64,000 nucleotides of DNA from Neisseria lisongii (GTDB taxonomy: Bacteria; Pseudomonadota; Gammaproteobacteria; Burkholderiales; Neisseriaceae), in NCBI RefSeq assembly GCF_028463985.1, contig NZ_CP116766.1, positions 248,001 to 312,000 of the forward strand. Direction: 5' to 3'. Under the pieces are notes generated by a model. It saw only the letters and a program-made list of their open reading frames with translations, searched no databases and had not been told where the DNA came from. Positions 27,033-35,206 of this stretch are shown here, piece after piece (within the stretch, counting starts at the first letter, position 1; every line of letters begins with the position of its first letter). Both the position numbers and the translations under genes were made by a program.

Positions 27033-27106
27033 CTAGCAAAATATTGTTAATTCCTATTAACTATTAATAAATAGCACAACCTAACCTAACGGCGAGGCCT
27101 ACCAAA

Positions 27107-27958
27107 ATGAAACAACTCAGCAACAGCAAAGCCCAAGGCTCGGCATTGTTTGTCCTTGTGAGCGGTATCGTAATCCTAATTGCATCGGTTTTCTTCTTCA
27201 TCAAACTGGCGGGCAGCGGCTCGTTCAGCGATGTGGATCAAACCACCGAATCCGCCACCCAAACCCGTATCCAACCGAGCGGACAAGTCGTATTGGGCGA
27301 CGGCATTCCGGTTGGCGAACGCCAAGGCGAAGCCATCTTCAACAAAATCTGTATCCAATGTCACGCAGCCGACAGCATCGTACCGAACGCTCCGAAAGTT
27401 ACGCACAACAGCGACTGGGCGCCGCGTATCGCACAAGGCTTCGAAACCCTGTTCCAACACGCACTCAACGGCTTTAACGCCATGCCGGCCAAAGGCGGTG
27501 CAGCCGATTTGACCGACCAAGAACTCAAACGGGTAATTACCTATATGGCCAACCAATCCGGCGGTTCGTTCCCGAATCCTGACGATGCCGCTGCACCGGC
27601 CGATAATGCCGCCGCAGCCGCCGAAGGCGAACAGGCAGCGCCTGCACCTGCAGCCGAAGCTGCAGCACCGGCAGAAGCCGCACCTGCTCCGGCCGCCGCT
27701 GCTGTTGACGGTAAAGCCGTATTCGAAGCCAACTGCGCAGCTTGCCACGGTGCAAATTCCGCCGTTCCGGGTATCCCTCGTGTAACCCATAAAGACGAAT
27801 GGGCTCCACGTATCAAACAAGGCAGAGACACCCTGCACAAACACGCTCTGGAAGGCTTCAACGCCATGCCGGCCAAAGGCGGCAACCCAAGCCTGAGCGA
27901 TGATGAAGTAAAAGCAGCAGTAGATTACATGGCCAACCAATCCGGCGCTAAATTCTAA
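27107..27958 (+). CDS. Membrane-anchored dihaem cytochrome c5
   Basis: Periplasmic electron carrier of 283 residues. An N-terminal membrane anchor (ALFVLVSGIVILIASVFFFI, about 13-32) has no cleavage motif. Two c-type haem domains follow, with CIQCH at 82-86 and CAACH at 210-214, each later followed by a GFNAMPAKGG methionine-ligand motif. An Ala/Pro-rich linker of about 45 residues joins them. The two domains are clearly internal duplicates. In pathogenic Neisseria the equivalent c5 carries electrons towards nitrite reductase AniA; a similar role here, or donation to NosZ, is inference. Confidence 0.93.
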   Translation: MKQLSNSKAQGSALFVLVSGIVILIASVFFFIKLAGSGSFSDVDQTTESATQTRIQPSGQVVLGDGIPVGERQGEAIFNKICIQCHAADSIVPNAPKVTHNSDWAPRIAQGFETLFQHALNGFNAMPAKGGAADLTDQELKRVITYMANQSGGSFPNPDDAAAPADNAAAAAEGEQAAPAPAAEAAAPAEAAPAPAAAAVDGKAVFEANCAACHGANSAVPGIPRVTHKDEWAPRIKQGRDTLHKHALEGFNAMPAKGGNPSLSDDEVKAAVDYMANQSGAKF

Positions 27959-27971
27959 TCTGCTTAACCAT

Positions 27972-28006
27972 AAAAAACGCACCGTTCTCAAACGGTGCGT
28001 TTTTTT
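27972..28006 (+). terminator. Terminator of the cytochrome c5 gene
   Basis: AAAAAACGCACCGTT and AACGGTGCGTTTTTTT form a strong stem around a 4-nt loop. Confidence 0.9.
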
Positions 28007-28024
28007 ATTATTTGTACGGTGTGT

Positions 28025-28067
28025 CAGGCCGTCTGAAAATCTCAATCCCTGTTTTTCAGACGGCCTG
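28025..28067. terminator. Inverted DUS hairpin for the convergent yqaA-like gene
   Basis: CAGGCCGTCTGAAAA faces TTTTTCAGACGGCCTG just past the stop of the minus-strand gene. Confidence 0.7.
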
Positions 28068-28074
28068 ATTGGTT

Positions 28075-28482
28075 TTAAACCAAATAAACCAAACTCCAAG
28101 CGATTACCCCGTAGCGCAGGGCTTTGCCGATCAGCAGAATTATCAAGCATTTAAACCAGTTCAAACGCAGCCAGCCGGCAGCGATGGGCAGGGCATCGCC
28201 GATGATGGGAACCCATGCCAGCAGCAGCGACCACACGCCCCAGCGTTCAAGATGGCGCAACACTTTTTCAGACGGCCTTTTTTTGTCGGGCAGTAGTCGG
28301 CCCAGCCAATAAGAAACCATGCTTCCCAAACCGTTAAACAGTGCAGCGCAAAACCATGCGCCGTAAAGCTGCTTAGGATATTGATAAAGAAAAGCAGCAA
28401 ATGCGGCTTCAGATGTGCCGGGCAGAATGGTGGCAGAAGTGAAAGCGGAAAAGGCAAGGGCGGCGTAGGCGTAGGTCTGCAT
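28075..28482 (-). CDS. YqaA-like DedA/VTT family protein
   Basis: Small inner-membrane protein of ~135 residues from the ATG at 28482; an in-frame ATG at 28524 would add 14 residues, and neither has a clear ribosome site. The pattern SATILPGTSEAAFAA, then GLGSMVSYWLGRLLP and LLAWVPIIGDALPIAAGWLRL is that of the YqaA branch. Function is unknown beyond membrane homeostasis. A DUS in the cytoplasmic loop is read as RPSEK. Confidence 0.82.
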   Translation of the reverse strand: MQTYAYAALAFSAFTSATILPGTSEAAFAAFLYQYPKQLYGAWFCAALFNGLGSMVSYWLGRLLPDKKRPSEKVLRHLERWGVWSLLLAWVPIIGDALPIAAGWLRLNWFKCLIILLIGKALRYGVIAWSLVYLV

Positions 28483-28645
28483 AATGGTGTGGGCGTTTAT
28501 TTGCGATAGGGCAAATGATGGCATGATAACAGCTTAATAATGGTTTTCAACCTACTAAAATATCAGTATGATTCTGTCCGTTATCTTAACAGGGGTTTGT
28601 CCGTTTTCAACGGCATACCGTTTATACAGAAAGAGAAAGGCAATC

Positions 28646-29872
28646 ATGTCTACGCAATCACAACAAAATCATACTCCGGCACTGGTCGTGCTGACTTCCT
28701 TATTCTTCATGATGGGTTTCATTACCTGCATGAACGATATTCTGATTCCGCATTTGAAAGCGATTTTCGACCTGACTTATGTACAGGCCATGCTGATTCA
28801 GTTCTGCTTCTTCACCGCTTACGCCGTGATGTCGATTCCGATGGGCAAAGTGGTTGAAAAACTGGGTTATAAAAACGGCGTTATCGGCGGCTTTTTGCTG
28901 ACTGCAGTCGGCTGTATGCTGTTTTATCCTGCGGCGGGTAGCCATTCTTACCCGATTTTTCTGGGTGCGCTGTTTATTTTGGCATCCGGTGTAACCCTGC
29001 TGCAAGTAGCGGGCAATCCGTATGTAACCCTGCTGGCGAAACCGGGCAAAGAATCGGCAACGCTGACGCTGGTTCAGGCGTTTAACTCATTAGGTACGAC
29101 CATTGCCCCGCAAATCGGCGCATTCCTGATTTTGGCCGATGCTGCGCAAACTGCTTCCAAAGCCGAACAGATTGCTTCGGTGCAAATCCCTTATTTAGGT
29201 TTGGCCGGTTTGCTGATTATTTTGGCCGTTGTCGTGAAAATGATCCGCTTGCCGGACGCACGCAAAATTGCCGAAGCAGAATCCGAAGCCAACCACGACG
29301 GCAAAACCAGCGTATGGCAATACCGCCATCTGGTGTTGGGTGCGGCAGGCATTTTCTGCTACGTCGGCGCAGAAGTGTCCATCGGTTCGCTGCTGGTAAA
29401 CGTGATGGGTTTCTTAAAAGGTTTGGATCATGCTTCTGCGGCAAAATACCTGTCGATTTACTGGGGCGGTGCTATGGTCGGCCGTTTCTTGGGTTCGGCA
29501 GTTATGGCGAAATTTGCGCCAAACAAATATCTGGCATTCAATGCCACAGCAGCGGTTGTGTTGCTGCTGGTGGCGATTTTGGCAGGACAAGGTACACCTG
29601 ATTTGGCAATGTGGGCGCTGCTGGCAATCGGTTTCTTCAACTCGATTATGTTCCCGACCATTTTCTCATTGGCAACCAAAGGCTTAGGTAAATTTACCGG
29701 TACGGCTTCCGGCGTGATTTGTACGGCGATTGTCGGCGGTGCGATTGTTCCTGTAATGCAGGGCTGGGTAGCCGACCATTACGGCCTGATGGTATCGTTT
29801 GTGGTATCCGCCGTGTGCTACCTGTATATCGTTTATTTTGCGGTGCAAGGCCATAAAGCAGACGAGGCTTAA
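28646..29872 (+). CDS. Sugar/proton symporter, FucP/GluP-like MFS family
   Basis: A 408-residue 12-helix carrier. The ATG at 28646 follows GAGAAAGG and gives MSTQSQQNHTPALVVLTSLFF. Family features are FFMMGFITCMNDILIPHLK in helix 1, the PMGKVVEKLGYKNG loop between helices 2 and 3, and LQVAGNPYVTLLAKPG. This matches the glucose/galactose (GluP/GgtP) and fucose permease group; the true sugar is not determined. It is monocistronic. Confidence 0.88.
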   Translation: MSTQSQQNHTPALVVLTSLFFMMGFITCMNDILIPHLKAIFDLTYVQAMLIQFCFFTAYAVMSIPMGKVVEKLGYKNGVIGGFLLTAVGCMLFYPAAGSHSYPIFLGALFILASGVTLLQVAGNPYVTLLAKPGKESATLTLVQAFNSLGTTIAPQIGAFLILADAAQTASKAEQIASVQIPYLGLAGLLIILAVVVKMIRLPDARKIAEAESEANHDGKTSVWQYRHLVLGAAGIFCYVGAEVSIGSLLVNVMGFLKGLDHASAAKYLSIYWGGAMVGRFLGSAVMAKFAPNKYLAFNATAAVVLLLVAILAGQGTPDLAMWALLAIGFFNSIMFPTIFSLATKGLGKFTGTASGVICTAIVGGAIVPVMQGWVADHYGLMVSFVVSAVCYLYIVYFAVQGHKADEA

Positions 29873-29958
29873 AATAGAGTGAATAACCTCAAAGCACGAC
29901 ATCGCTGGCTTTGGGTTATTCCGCTCATTATTACGGCTGTCGAAGCCGTCTGAAAATC

Positions 29959-29991
29959 AAACCGGATAGTGTGCAGACATTATCCGGTTTT
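29959..29991 (+). terminator. Terminator downstream of the sugar transporter
   Basis: AACCGGATA and TATCCGGTTTT enclose a ~13-nt loop. It sits ~90 bp after the stop; an AATAACC...GGTTATT inverted repeat closer to the stop (29883-29922) lacks a T-run. Confidence 0.65.
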
Positions 29992-30022
29992 GTGTTTGAA
30001 GAATAAATAACCGTTTCCGCTG

Positions 30023-30220
30023 TATAGTGAATCCACTTAATAATCCATATACTTTTCAGACAACCCACGTCATTCCGACGAAAGTCGGAATCCATCTGTC
30101 AGATTCAGAAACTGTAAAGGAAAAACAGTTGCCTAAACCGCCGAAATGGATTCCGACTTTCGTCGGAATGACGGCTGGGTTGAATTTAGAGCGTGCTGGA
30201 AATTCAGTGAATTCACTATA
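30023..30220. repeat. Composite repeat, copy 2 (~198 bp, inverted)
   Basis: Reverse-complement counterpart of 8231-8426. It has the same TATAGTG ends, the same inverted CGTCATTCCGACGAAAGTCG pair and the same central AACAGTTGCCTAAACCGCCG segment. It fills most of the 620-bp gap between the sugar transporter and the NhaC gene; an inverted DUS pair (30345-30377) is the only other feature seen there. Confidence 0.82.
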
Positions 30221-30344
30221 TTCCATTAAAAATAGAAATATTATTTTTTAAAAATTTAATATTTGGAATATTATTCCAAAATAATCTGAATAATCACAGT
30301 TTGGCGGCGGATATTCAGCGATGTCTGACTGATAACAGCCTTTT

Positions 30345-30377
30345 ATGCCGTCTGAAAAAGCGATTTTCAGACGGCAT
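30345..30377. terminator. Inverted ATGCCGTCTGAA pair upstream of the NhaC gene
   Basis: ATGCCGTCTGAAAA faces TTTTCAGACGGCAT across 5 nt, about 120 bp before the antiporter start. Confidence 0.55.
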
Positions 30378-30496
30378 ACTTGAAAGAAAATGTTAAAATG
30401 CGGTAACGAAAGTTAATGCTTCCTGCGGGTAATGGCCTGATTGCAGCTTCTGCGCCCGCAGGGAATCGGTTCAATTCTATCAACTGAGCGACAAAT

Positions 30497-31876
30497 ATGT
30501 TTCATTTCAAATCTTTATTGAACATGCAGCGCGGCGAAGCCTTGGCGGTTGCCGTGGTGCTGGTCGGCCTGTTGGGTTATTCCATTATCTCTCTGGGCTG
30601 GTTGCCGCATATGTCGATTATTGCAGCAATTACGCTGCTGCTGTTTTACGGCCTGATTCGCGGTCTGAAATATGTGGATATGCAGGACGGGATGATTGGC
30701 GCAGTCGGGCAGGGCATGGGTGCGCTGTATCTGTTTTTCTTTATCGGGCTGATGGTCAGCGCCCTGATGATGAGCGGTGCGATCCCGACGCTGATGTATT
30801 ACGGTTTCGGCATGATTTCGCCGACTTATTTCTATTTCTCGGCATTTGCCCTGTGTTCCGTGATCGGCGTGGCCATCGGCAGCAGCCTGACCACTTGTGC
30901 TACCGTCGGCGTGGCCTTTATCGGCATGGCAACCGCATTTCATGCCGATTTGGCGATTACGGCGGGGGCGATTGTGTCCGGTGCATTCTTCGGCGATAAA
31001 ATGTCGCCGCTGTCGGATACCACCGGCATTGCCGCTTCGATTGTCGGTATCGATTTGTTTGAACACATCAAAAACATGATGTTCACCACCTTACCGGCAT
31101 GGTTGATCAGCGCCGCCCTGATGATTTGGGTCTTGCCGGGTATCAATGCCGAAAATTTAAACAGCGTGGAAAATTTCCGCAGCCAGCTTGACGCAACCGG
31201 TCTGGTTCATGCCTATTCCCTGATTCCGTTTGCCTTATTGGTGGTGCTGGCGCTGATGAAAGTCAATGCGGTTGTGGCAATGCTGATGACGATTGTGGCT
31301 TCTTTGCTTGTAACCTATTTCCACAGCAGCCCGGATTTGCAGCAGTTGGGGGCATGGTTTTACAGCGGCTACAAAATCGAAGGCGAAGCCTTCCAAGACA
31401 TTGCCCGCCTGATTTCGCGCGGCGGCTTGGAAAGCATGTTCTTTACCCAAACCATCGTGATTTTGGGCATGAGCTTGGGCGGCCTGCTGTTCAGCTTGGG
31501 CGTAATTCCTGCGCTGCTCGATGCCATCCGCCACTTCCTGAATACCGCCGGTAAAGCCACATTCAGCGTTGCCGCCACTTCGGTCGGCGTTAATTTCCTG
31601 ATTGGCGAACAATATCTGAGTATTCTGCTTTCCGGCGAAACGTTCAAACCGGTTTACGACAAACTCGGCCTGCACCAGCGTAACCTGTCGCGTACGCTGG
31701 AAGATGCAGGTACGGTGATTAACCCGCTCGTACCGTGGAGCGTATGCGGCGTATTTATCAGCCACGCTTTGGGTGTGCAGGTGTGGGAATATTTGCCGTA
31801 TGCCTTCTTCTGCTATCTGTGTCTGATTCTGACCCTGATTTTCGGTTGGACAGGTCTGACTTTGAGTAAAAAATAA
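30497..31876 (+). CDS. nhaC: Na+/H+ antiporter, NhaC family
   Basis: A 459-residue membrane carrier with ~11 hydrophobic helices. The family stretch GAIVSGAFFGDKMSPLSDTTG near residues 154-174 is diagnostic of the NhaC/MleN group, as is the C-terminal DAGTVINPLVPWSVCG. It exchanges Na+ for protons or, in MleN-like members, malate for lactate; the sequence alone does not decide. The ATG at 30497 lacks a clear Shine-Dalgarno sequence; the next methionine (MQRGEALAV) is a possible alternative start. Confidence 0.88.
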   Translation: MFHFKSLLNMQRGEALAVAVVLVGLLGYSIISLGWLPHMSIIAAITLLLFYGLIRGLKYVDMQDGMIGAVGQGMGALYLFFFIGLMVSALMMSGAIPTLMYYGFGMISPTYFYFSAFALCSVIGVAIGSSLTTCATVGVAFIGMATAFHADLAITAGAIVSGAFFGDKMSPLSDTTGIAASIVGIDLFEHIKNMMFTTLPAWLISAALMIWVLPGINAENLNSVENFRSQLDATGLVHAYSLIPFALLVVLALMKVNAVVAMLMTIVASLLVTYFHSSPDLQQLGAWFYSGYKIEGEAFQDIARLISRGGLESMFFTQTIVILGMSLGGLLFSLGVIPALLDAIRHFLNTAGKATFSVAATSVGVNFLIGEQYLSILLSGETFKPVYDKLGLHQRNLSRTLEDAGTVINPLVPWSVCGVFISHALGVQVWEYLPYAFFCYLCLILTLIFGWTGLTLSKK

Positions 31877-31898
31877 GGCTTAGCCATCATAATCAGTA

Positions 31899-31959
31899 AA
31901 ACAGGCCGTCTGAAAATCAGGTTTTCTGTAAGCAACCCCGATTTTCAAACGGCCTGTTT
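31899..31959 (+). terminator. Terminator of nhaC (extended DUS stem)
   Basis: AAACAGGCCGTCTGAAAATC pairs with GATTTTCAAACGGCCTGTTT with one mismatch; the second DUS has decayed (CAAACGG). Loop ~20 nt. Confidence 0.75.
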
Positions 31960-32012
31960 TATGTTGGTTGAATGATAAAGTGAATTCAGGACTAATGGAC
32001 ATTTGGGATAAT

Positions 32013-32057
32013 AAAAATCGCTGAAAGCACCGAATTATGGTACTTTCAGCGATTTTT
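32013..32057. terminator. 15-bp hairpin at the left end of the decayed insertion sequence
   Basis: AAAAATCGCTGAAAG and CTTTCAGCGATTTTT are perfectly complementary around a 15-nt loop. It lies just upstream of the transposase remnant and would block impinging transcription. Confidence 0.7.
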
Positions 32058-32066
32058 TACCAATAA

Positions 32067-32819
32067 ATACAAAAATGCCCCTTTTGCCTCAAAAACACCC
32101 TGGTCAAAAACGGCCGTAAAAACGGCAGGCAAAGATATAAATGTTCCCAATGCAAACGGTATCGCCCACAGAATGAAAGACCGGATAACCGGCTTTTACT
32201 GTACCAATATATCCATCACAAACAAACCTGTTCCCATCTGGCACAACACCATCACTGCCGCATCAAAACCATCCGCCGTCGCATCAGATAGGCTTCGCTG
32301 ATTCACTCCCGTCTTCCCCATCCGGTTGCCAACATCGTAATGAATACAACTTATTTCGGACGCAGCTTCGGCGTTACCGTATTTATGAACAGTTTGGACG
32401 GCAGCATCGTCCATATCAGCTATGTCCGACATGAAATACTTGCCCATTACCACCAAGGTTTATGTTCCATTATCGACAAAGGCATCCATATTCAAAGCAT
32501 TATTGCAGACGGCTTTAAAGGTATTACGGCTCTGTTTCCCGATATACCGTTCCAATTGTGTCAGTTCCACCAACAACAAACCATACGCCGCTATCTGACT
32601 TCAAAACCGAAATCGGCCGCTTCCCGGGCGTTAAAACGACTGAGCGACAATATCTTTTATACAGATGCAGTTGCTTTCAAACAGGCATTGGAGGGTTGGG
32701 ACGAAACATACCGGGATTATTTGGATGAAGTCAGCTACAGCGAAGACGGCAGTAAAAAGTGGTATACCCATAAAAGGTTGAGAAGTGTCTATCGCAGTTT
32801 GAAACTCACCCTTGTATAA
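32067..32819 (+). pseudogene. Decayed DDE transposase (IS256/IS1249-like)
   Basis: One frame runs from ATA at 32067 to 32819 with a single in-frame TAG at 32289-32291. Before the stop is a zinc-ribbon segment CPFC...YKCSQC (from 32076). After it, from ATG 32340, are 159 residues with DGFKGITALFPDIPFQLCQFHQQQ and RRYLTSKPK, matching the second-aspartate region of Mutator-type transposases. The start codon seems to have changed to ATA, the frame has a nonsense codon, and the C-terminus with the catalytic glutamate is missing where the IS110 element begins. Not expected to be functional. The family name is from memory of motifs only. Confidence 0.8.
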
Positions 32820-32839
32820 GAAACACCACCCACAAGATA

Positions 32840-33012
32840 AAATAAAAAGCCCCCGACAGAAGCAGCTATCAGGGGCGGGATTGAAAACAGAGTTGTACGC
32901 CAACCTTGGGCTTCAAAGCCCGCAACGTAGATAAAAACCTGTTTTCAATGTCCAAACACCCCGAATAGTATCATAGACATGCTGTGCATAGTCTGCATTC
33001 ACAAGGTTAGGA
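32840..33012 (+). ncRNA. Candidate bridge RNA of the IS110 element
   Basis: Between the presumed left end and the recombinase ATG lies a non-coding segment with a long-range 11-bp stem, ATTGAAAACAG (32880-32890) with CTGTTTTCAAT (32939-32949). It encloses two hairpins, GTTG-TACGC-CAAC (32893-32905) and GGGCTT-CA-AAGCCC (32908-32921). Known IS110-group elements encode a bispecific guide RNA in exactly this 5' position. The function is inferred from position and structure; boundaries are rough. Confidence 0.45.
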
Positions 33013-33014
33013 GC

Positions 33015-34028
33015 ATGATGGACACCCCATTTTATTTTATCGGCATCGATATTGCCAAGTTAAAGTTCGATGTTGCGGTCAAAAAATCCGCAAAAGTGTA
33101 TCAACACCACCGGTTTGAGAACCATCCTCAAGGATTTGCTGCTTTGAGCGAATGGCTGAACAGCTTTTCAGATAAGCCGCTCTATATCGTGATGGAAGCG
33201 ACAAACGTCTATCACGAAAGGTTGTGCGAATACTTATATACGGCCGGACATTCGGTAGTCGTGATTAATCCCAAATGTGCCGCCAACTTTGCCAAAGGTT
33301 TGAACTTACGTTCCAAAACCGACAAAGCGGATGCCAAATTACTTGCCCGCCTAGCCGAAAGCTATGTTCATGAGTTTGACCTGTGGCAACCGAAAGGCAA
33401 TAACGAAAAAGCCTTATTGCGCCAACTTCGCCATCTCGAACATTTAAAAACAGCGCTGACCAAAGAAAAAGTCCGGCTGCAGATGCTGTTGGACGAGTAT
33501 GCAATGGTTTCGTCCGAACGTCTGATTGCTTTTCTTGAATGCGAAGTCAAAACTGTTGAAACACATATTCATCAGTTGGTGAAACAGGATGAGCAGTTGA
33601 AATACAACCATCGTCTGTTGAGCAGTATTCCCGCCATCGGCAAAACCACAGCCTGTTGGCTGCTCGCCATACTGGGCGACGGCACTCGGTTTAAAAACGG
33701 ACGTGCTGCTGCGACCTACGCCGGACTGACCCCGATGGTCAGACAATCGGGAACGAGTGTAGATAAGCGGGTCGGTATCTCCCGTATCGGACAGAGTGAT
33801 TTGAGGAAGATACTCTATATGCCGGCCGTGTCGTTTTGCTTTGGCAAATATAAGGACAGTATTTACAGCTCGTTTGTCCAACGCTTGCTGGAGCGTAATA
33901 AACTGGCGAAAAAAGCCGTGATTGTGGCTCTGATGCGTAAACTCGTGACCATTGCCCAATCTGTATTGAAGTACCAACAACCCTTTAACGAAGAACGCTA
34001 TGCGAAAATGTGTCTGGATAAGGCTTGA
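33015..34028 (+). CDS. IS110-family recombinase/transposase (Piv-like)
   Basis: About 337 residues from the ATG at 33015, which follows AGGAG. The N-terminal RuvC-like DEDD domain shows FIGIDIAKLKFDVAV (Asp12), VMEATNVYHE (Glu) and SKTDKADAKLLARLA (Asp pair). The C-terminal Tnp domain shows SIPAIGKTTACWLLA and the serine motif in PMVRQSGTS. A coiled-coil-like segment joins them. Intact and probably able to act. Similar genes in Neisseria are annotated as pilin-inversion-related (Piv/Irg) transposases. Confidence 0.92.
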   Translation: MMDTPFYFIGIDIAKLKFDVAVKKSAKVYQHHRFENHPQGFAALSEWLNSFSDKPLYIVMEATNVYHERLCEYLYTAGHSVVVINPKCAANFAKGLNLRSKTDKADAKLLARLAESYVHEFDLWQPKGNNEKALLRQLRHLEHLKTALTKEKVRLQMLLDEYAMVSSERLIAFLECEVKTVETHIHQLVKQDEQLKYNHRLLSSIPAIGKTTACWLLAILGDGTRFKNGRAAATYAGLTPMVRQSGTSVDKRVGISRIGQSDLRKILYMPAVSFCFGKYKDSIYSSFVQRLLERNKLAKKAVIVALMRKLVTIAQSVLKYQQPFNEERYAKMCLDKA

Positions 34029-34151
34029 TTTGTTGGGGGGCTTATAGTATCTACGTCTGCTTTTGTATGGAAAATTCGGTGTTTTAACTATAGCCAATCC
34101 ACCTAAAATAAATTACAATTTAGCCGACATTGATTCACCCAATTCCTCCCC

Positions 34152-34460
34152 ATGACCTACTCAACAGACTTCCGCAAACCCGCCCCAGCCAAACTCAAAC
34201 AAGGCCTTTCCATCCGCAAAGCAGCCAAAGAACTCGGTATCGGCAGCGATACCCTGTTCAGATGGACAAAGAACCCTATCCCTAAAACCTACCCCAAAGA
34301 CAGAAAACCTTTCAAAATCACAAAAGAAGCACTGTTTCTAGATGTCGAACAATACCCCGATGCCTATTGCTACGAACGGGCAGAGCGGTTTAACTGTTCA
34401 ACCAGTGCTATTCATAAAGCACTGCAAAAATACGGTATCAGCCGAAAAAAAGACCAATAA
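34152..34460 (+). CDS. IS630 transposase, N-terminal part (orfA)
   Basis: 102 residues with a helix-turn-helix (SIRKAAKELGIGSDTLFRW) and a second winged-helix-like segment (CSTSAIHKALQKYGISRKK), the DNA-binding part of IS630-type transposases. The frame ends right after a run of seven A (34444-34450). With six A the frame would continue into the catalytic part. Confidence 0.82.
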   Translation: MTYSTDFRKPAPAKLKQGLSIRKAAKELGIGSDTLFRWTKNPIPKTYPKDRKPFKITKEALFLDVEQYPDAYCYERAERFNCSTSAIHKALQKYGISRKKDQ

Positions 34461-34989
34461 ACACCCAAAGGCAAATGTCCGGCTCAGAAGACGGTTTATC
34501 AGACTCAAACACCGTTTTCATCTGAAAAAACGTCCGATTGTCTGTTTGGATGAAAGTGGATTCAGAACCTCCGTCCACCGTCCTTATGGGTATGCACCCA
34601 AAGGCAGCCTTTGCATCAATACTTATGATTGGCAGGGACGTAATCAAACCAATGCCATCGGTGTTCTGTATGGCGGCCGACTGTTTGCGGTCGGTTTGTT
34701 TGACTGCAGTATCAACAGCAGGATATTTGATACTTGGGTAGAACAGCTGCTGATACCGCAGCTGCCGGATAACAGTGTGGTGGTCATGGATAATGCGGTG
34801 TTTCATAAGGGTAAGGTCGAAGCGTTGTTGAAGGATAAAGGACATACTGTCCTGTGGCTCCCTCCTTACAGTCCCGACTTAAATCCGATTGAGAAGAAGT
34901 GGGCTTGGTTAAAGGCTGGACGGAGGAAGTTTGGGGTGATGTCTGTGGATGAGTTGTTTAGGGGGGGGTATTTAAATTTGGTGGATTGA
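34434..34989 (+). CDS. IS630 transposase, catalytic part (orfB)
   Basis: DDE domain in the +1 frame relative to orfA. The triad is visible: Asp in CLDESGF, Asp in VVMDNAVFHK and Glu in LNPIEKKWAWLK, with the typical WLPPYSPDLNPIE. The junction is a seven-A run, a classical slippage site, so a fused product may be made by transcriptional or ribosomal slippage; a disabling one-base insertion is the alternative. The start given is the region of overlap, not a proven initiation codon. The end GGGGGG run and LNLVD tail look slightly diverged. Confidence 0.78.
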
Positions 34990-35118
34990 CTATAGTATCT
35001 TTGGTGAGAGATCAGTTGTGTGTAGGCTATATTGCAATATTTCTTGTCAGGAAAGGCAGTATGCTACCTCATACTGGCCTTTTCTGTTATTGGAAAGTTG
35101 CACTTGTTAGGCGAATGT

Positions 35119-35153
35119 AAGGCCGTCTGAAAATCGGGTTTTCAGACGGCCTT
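35119..35153. terminator. Inverted DUS hairpin downstream of nqrF
   Basis: AAGGCCGTCTGAAAA faces TTTTCAGACGGCCTT; second of two terminators closing the nqr operon on the minus strand. Confidence 0.65.
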
Positions 35154-35159
35154 GTGCAA

Positions 35160-35197
35160 AGAAAAAGGAAGAAACCGGAGTTTCTTCCTTTTTTTTG
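35160..35197 (-). terminator. Terminator of the nqr operon
   Basis: AAAAAGGAAGAAAC-CGGA-GTTTCTTCCTTTTT is a long stem with A/T flanks, 10 nt past the nqrF stop on the minus strand. Confidence 0.82.
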
Positions 35198-35206
35198 TTA
35201 TGGTTT

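Larger units (their letters stand above)
32820..34040 (+). mobile_element. IS110-family insertion sequence
   Basis: Unit consisting of a ~195-bp structured non-coding 5' region and one DEDD recombinase gene, with no terminal inverted repeats, as expected of IS110. The left end abuts the truncated transposase frame, so it probably inserted into or replaced its 3' part. Exact ends are approximate because IS110 makes little or no target duplication. Confidence 0.75.
34089..34994 (+). mobile_element. IS630-type insertion sequence with TA target duplication
   Basis: Terminal inverted repeats TAGCCAATCCACC (left) and GGTGGATTGACTA (right) differ at one position and are each flanked by TA, the Tc1/mariner/IS630 target duplication. 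The element carries two overlapping transposase frames. It has landed in a TATAGTTAAAACACC-type repeat, whose inverse lies immediately to the left. Confidence 0.85.
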
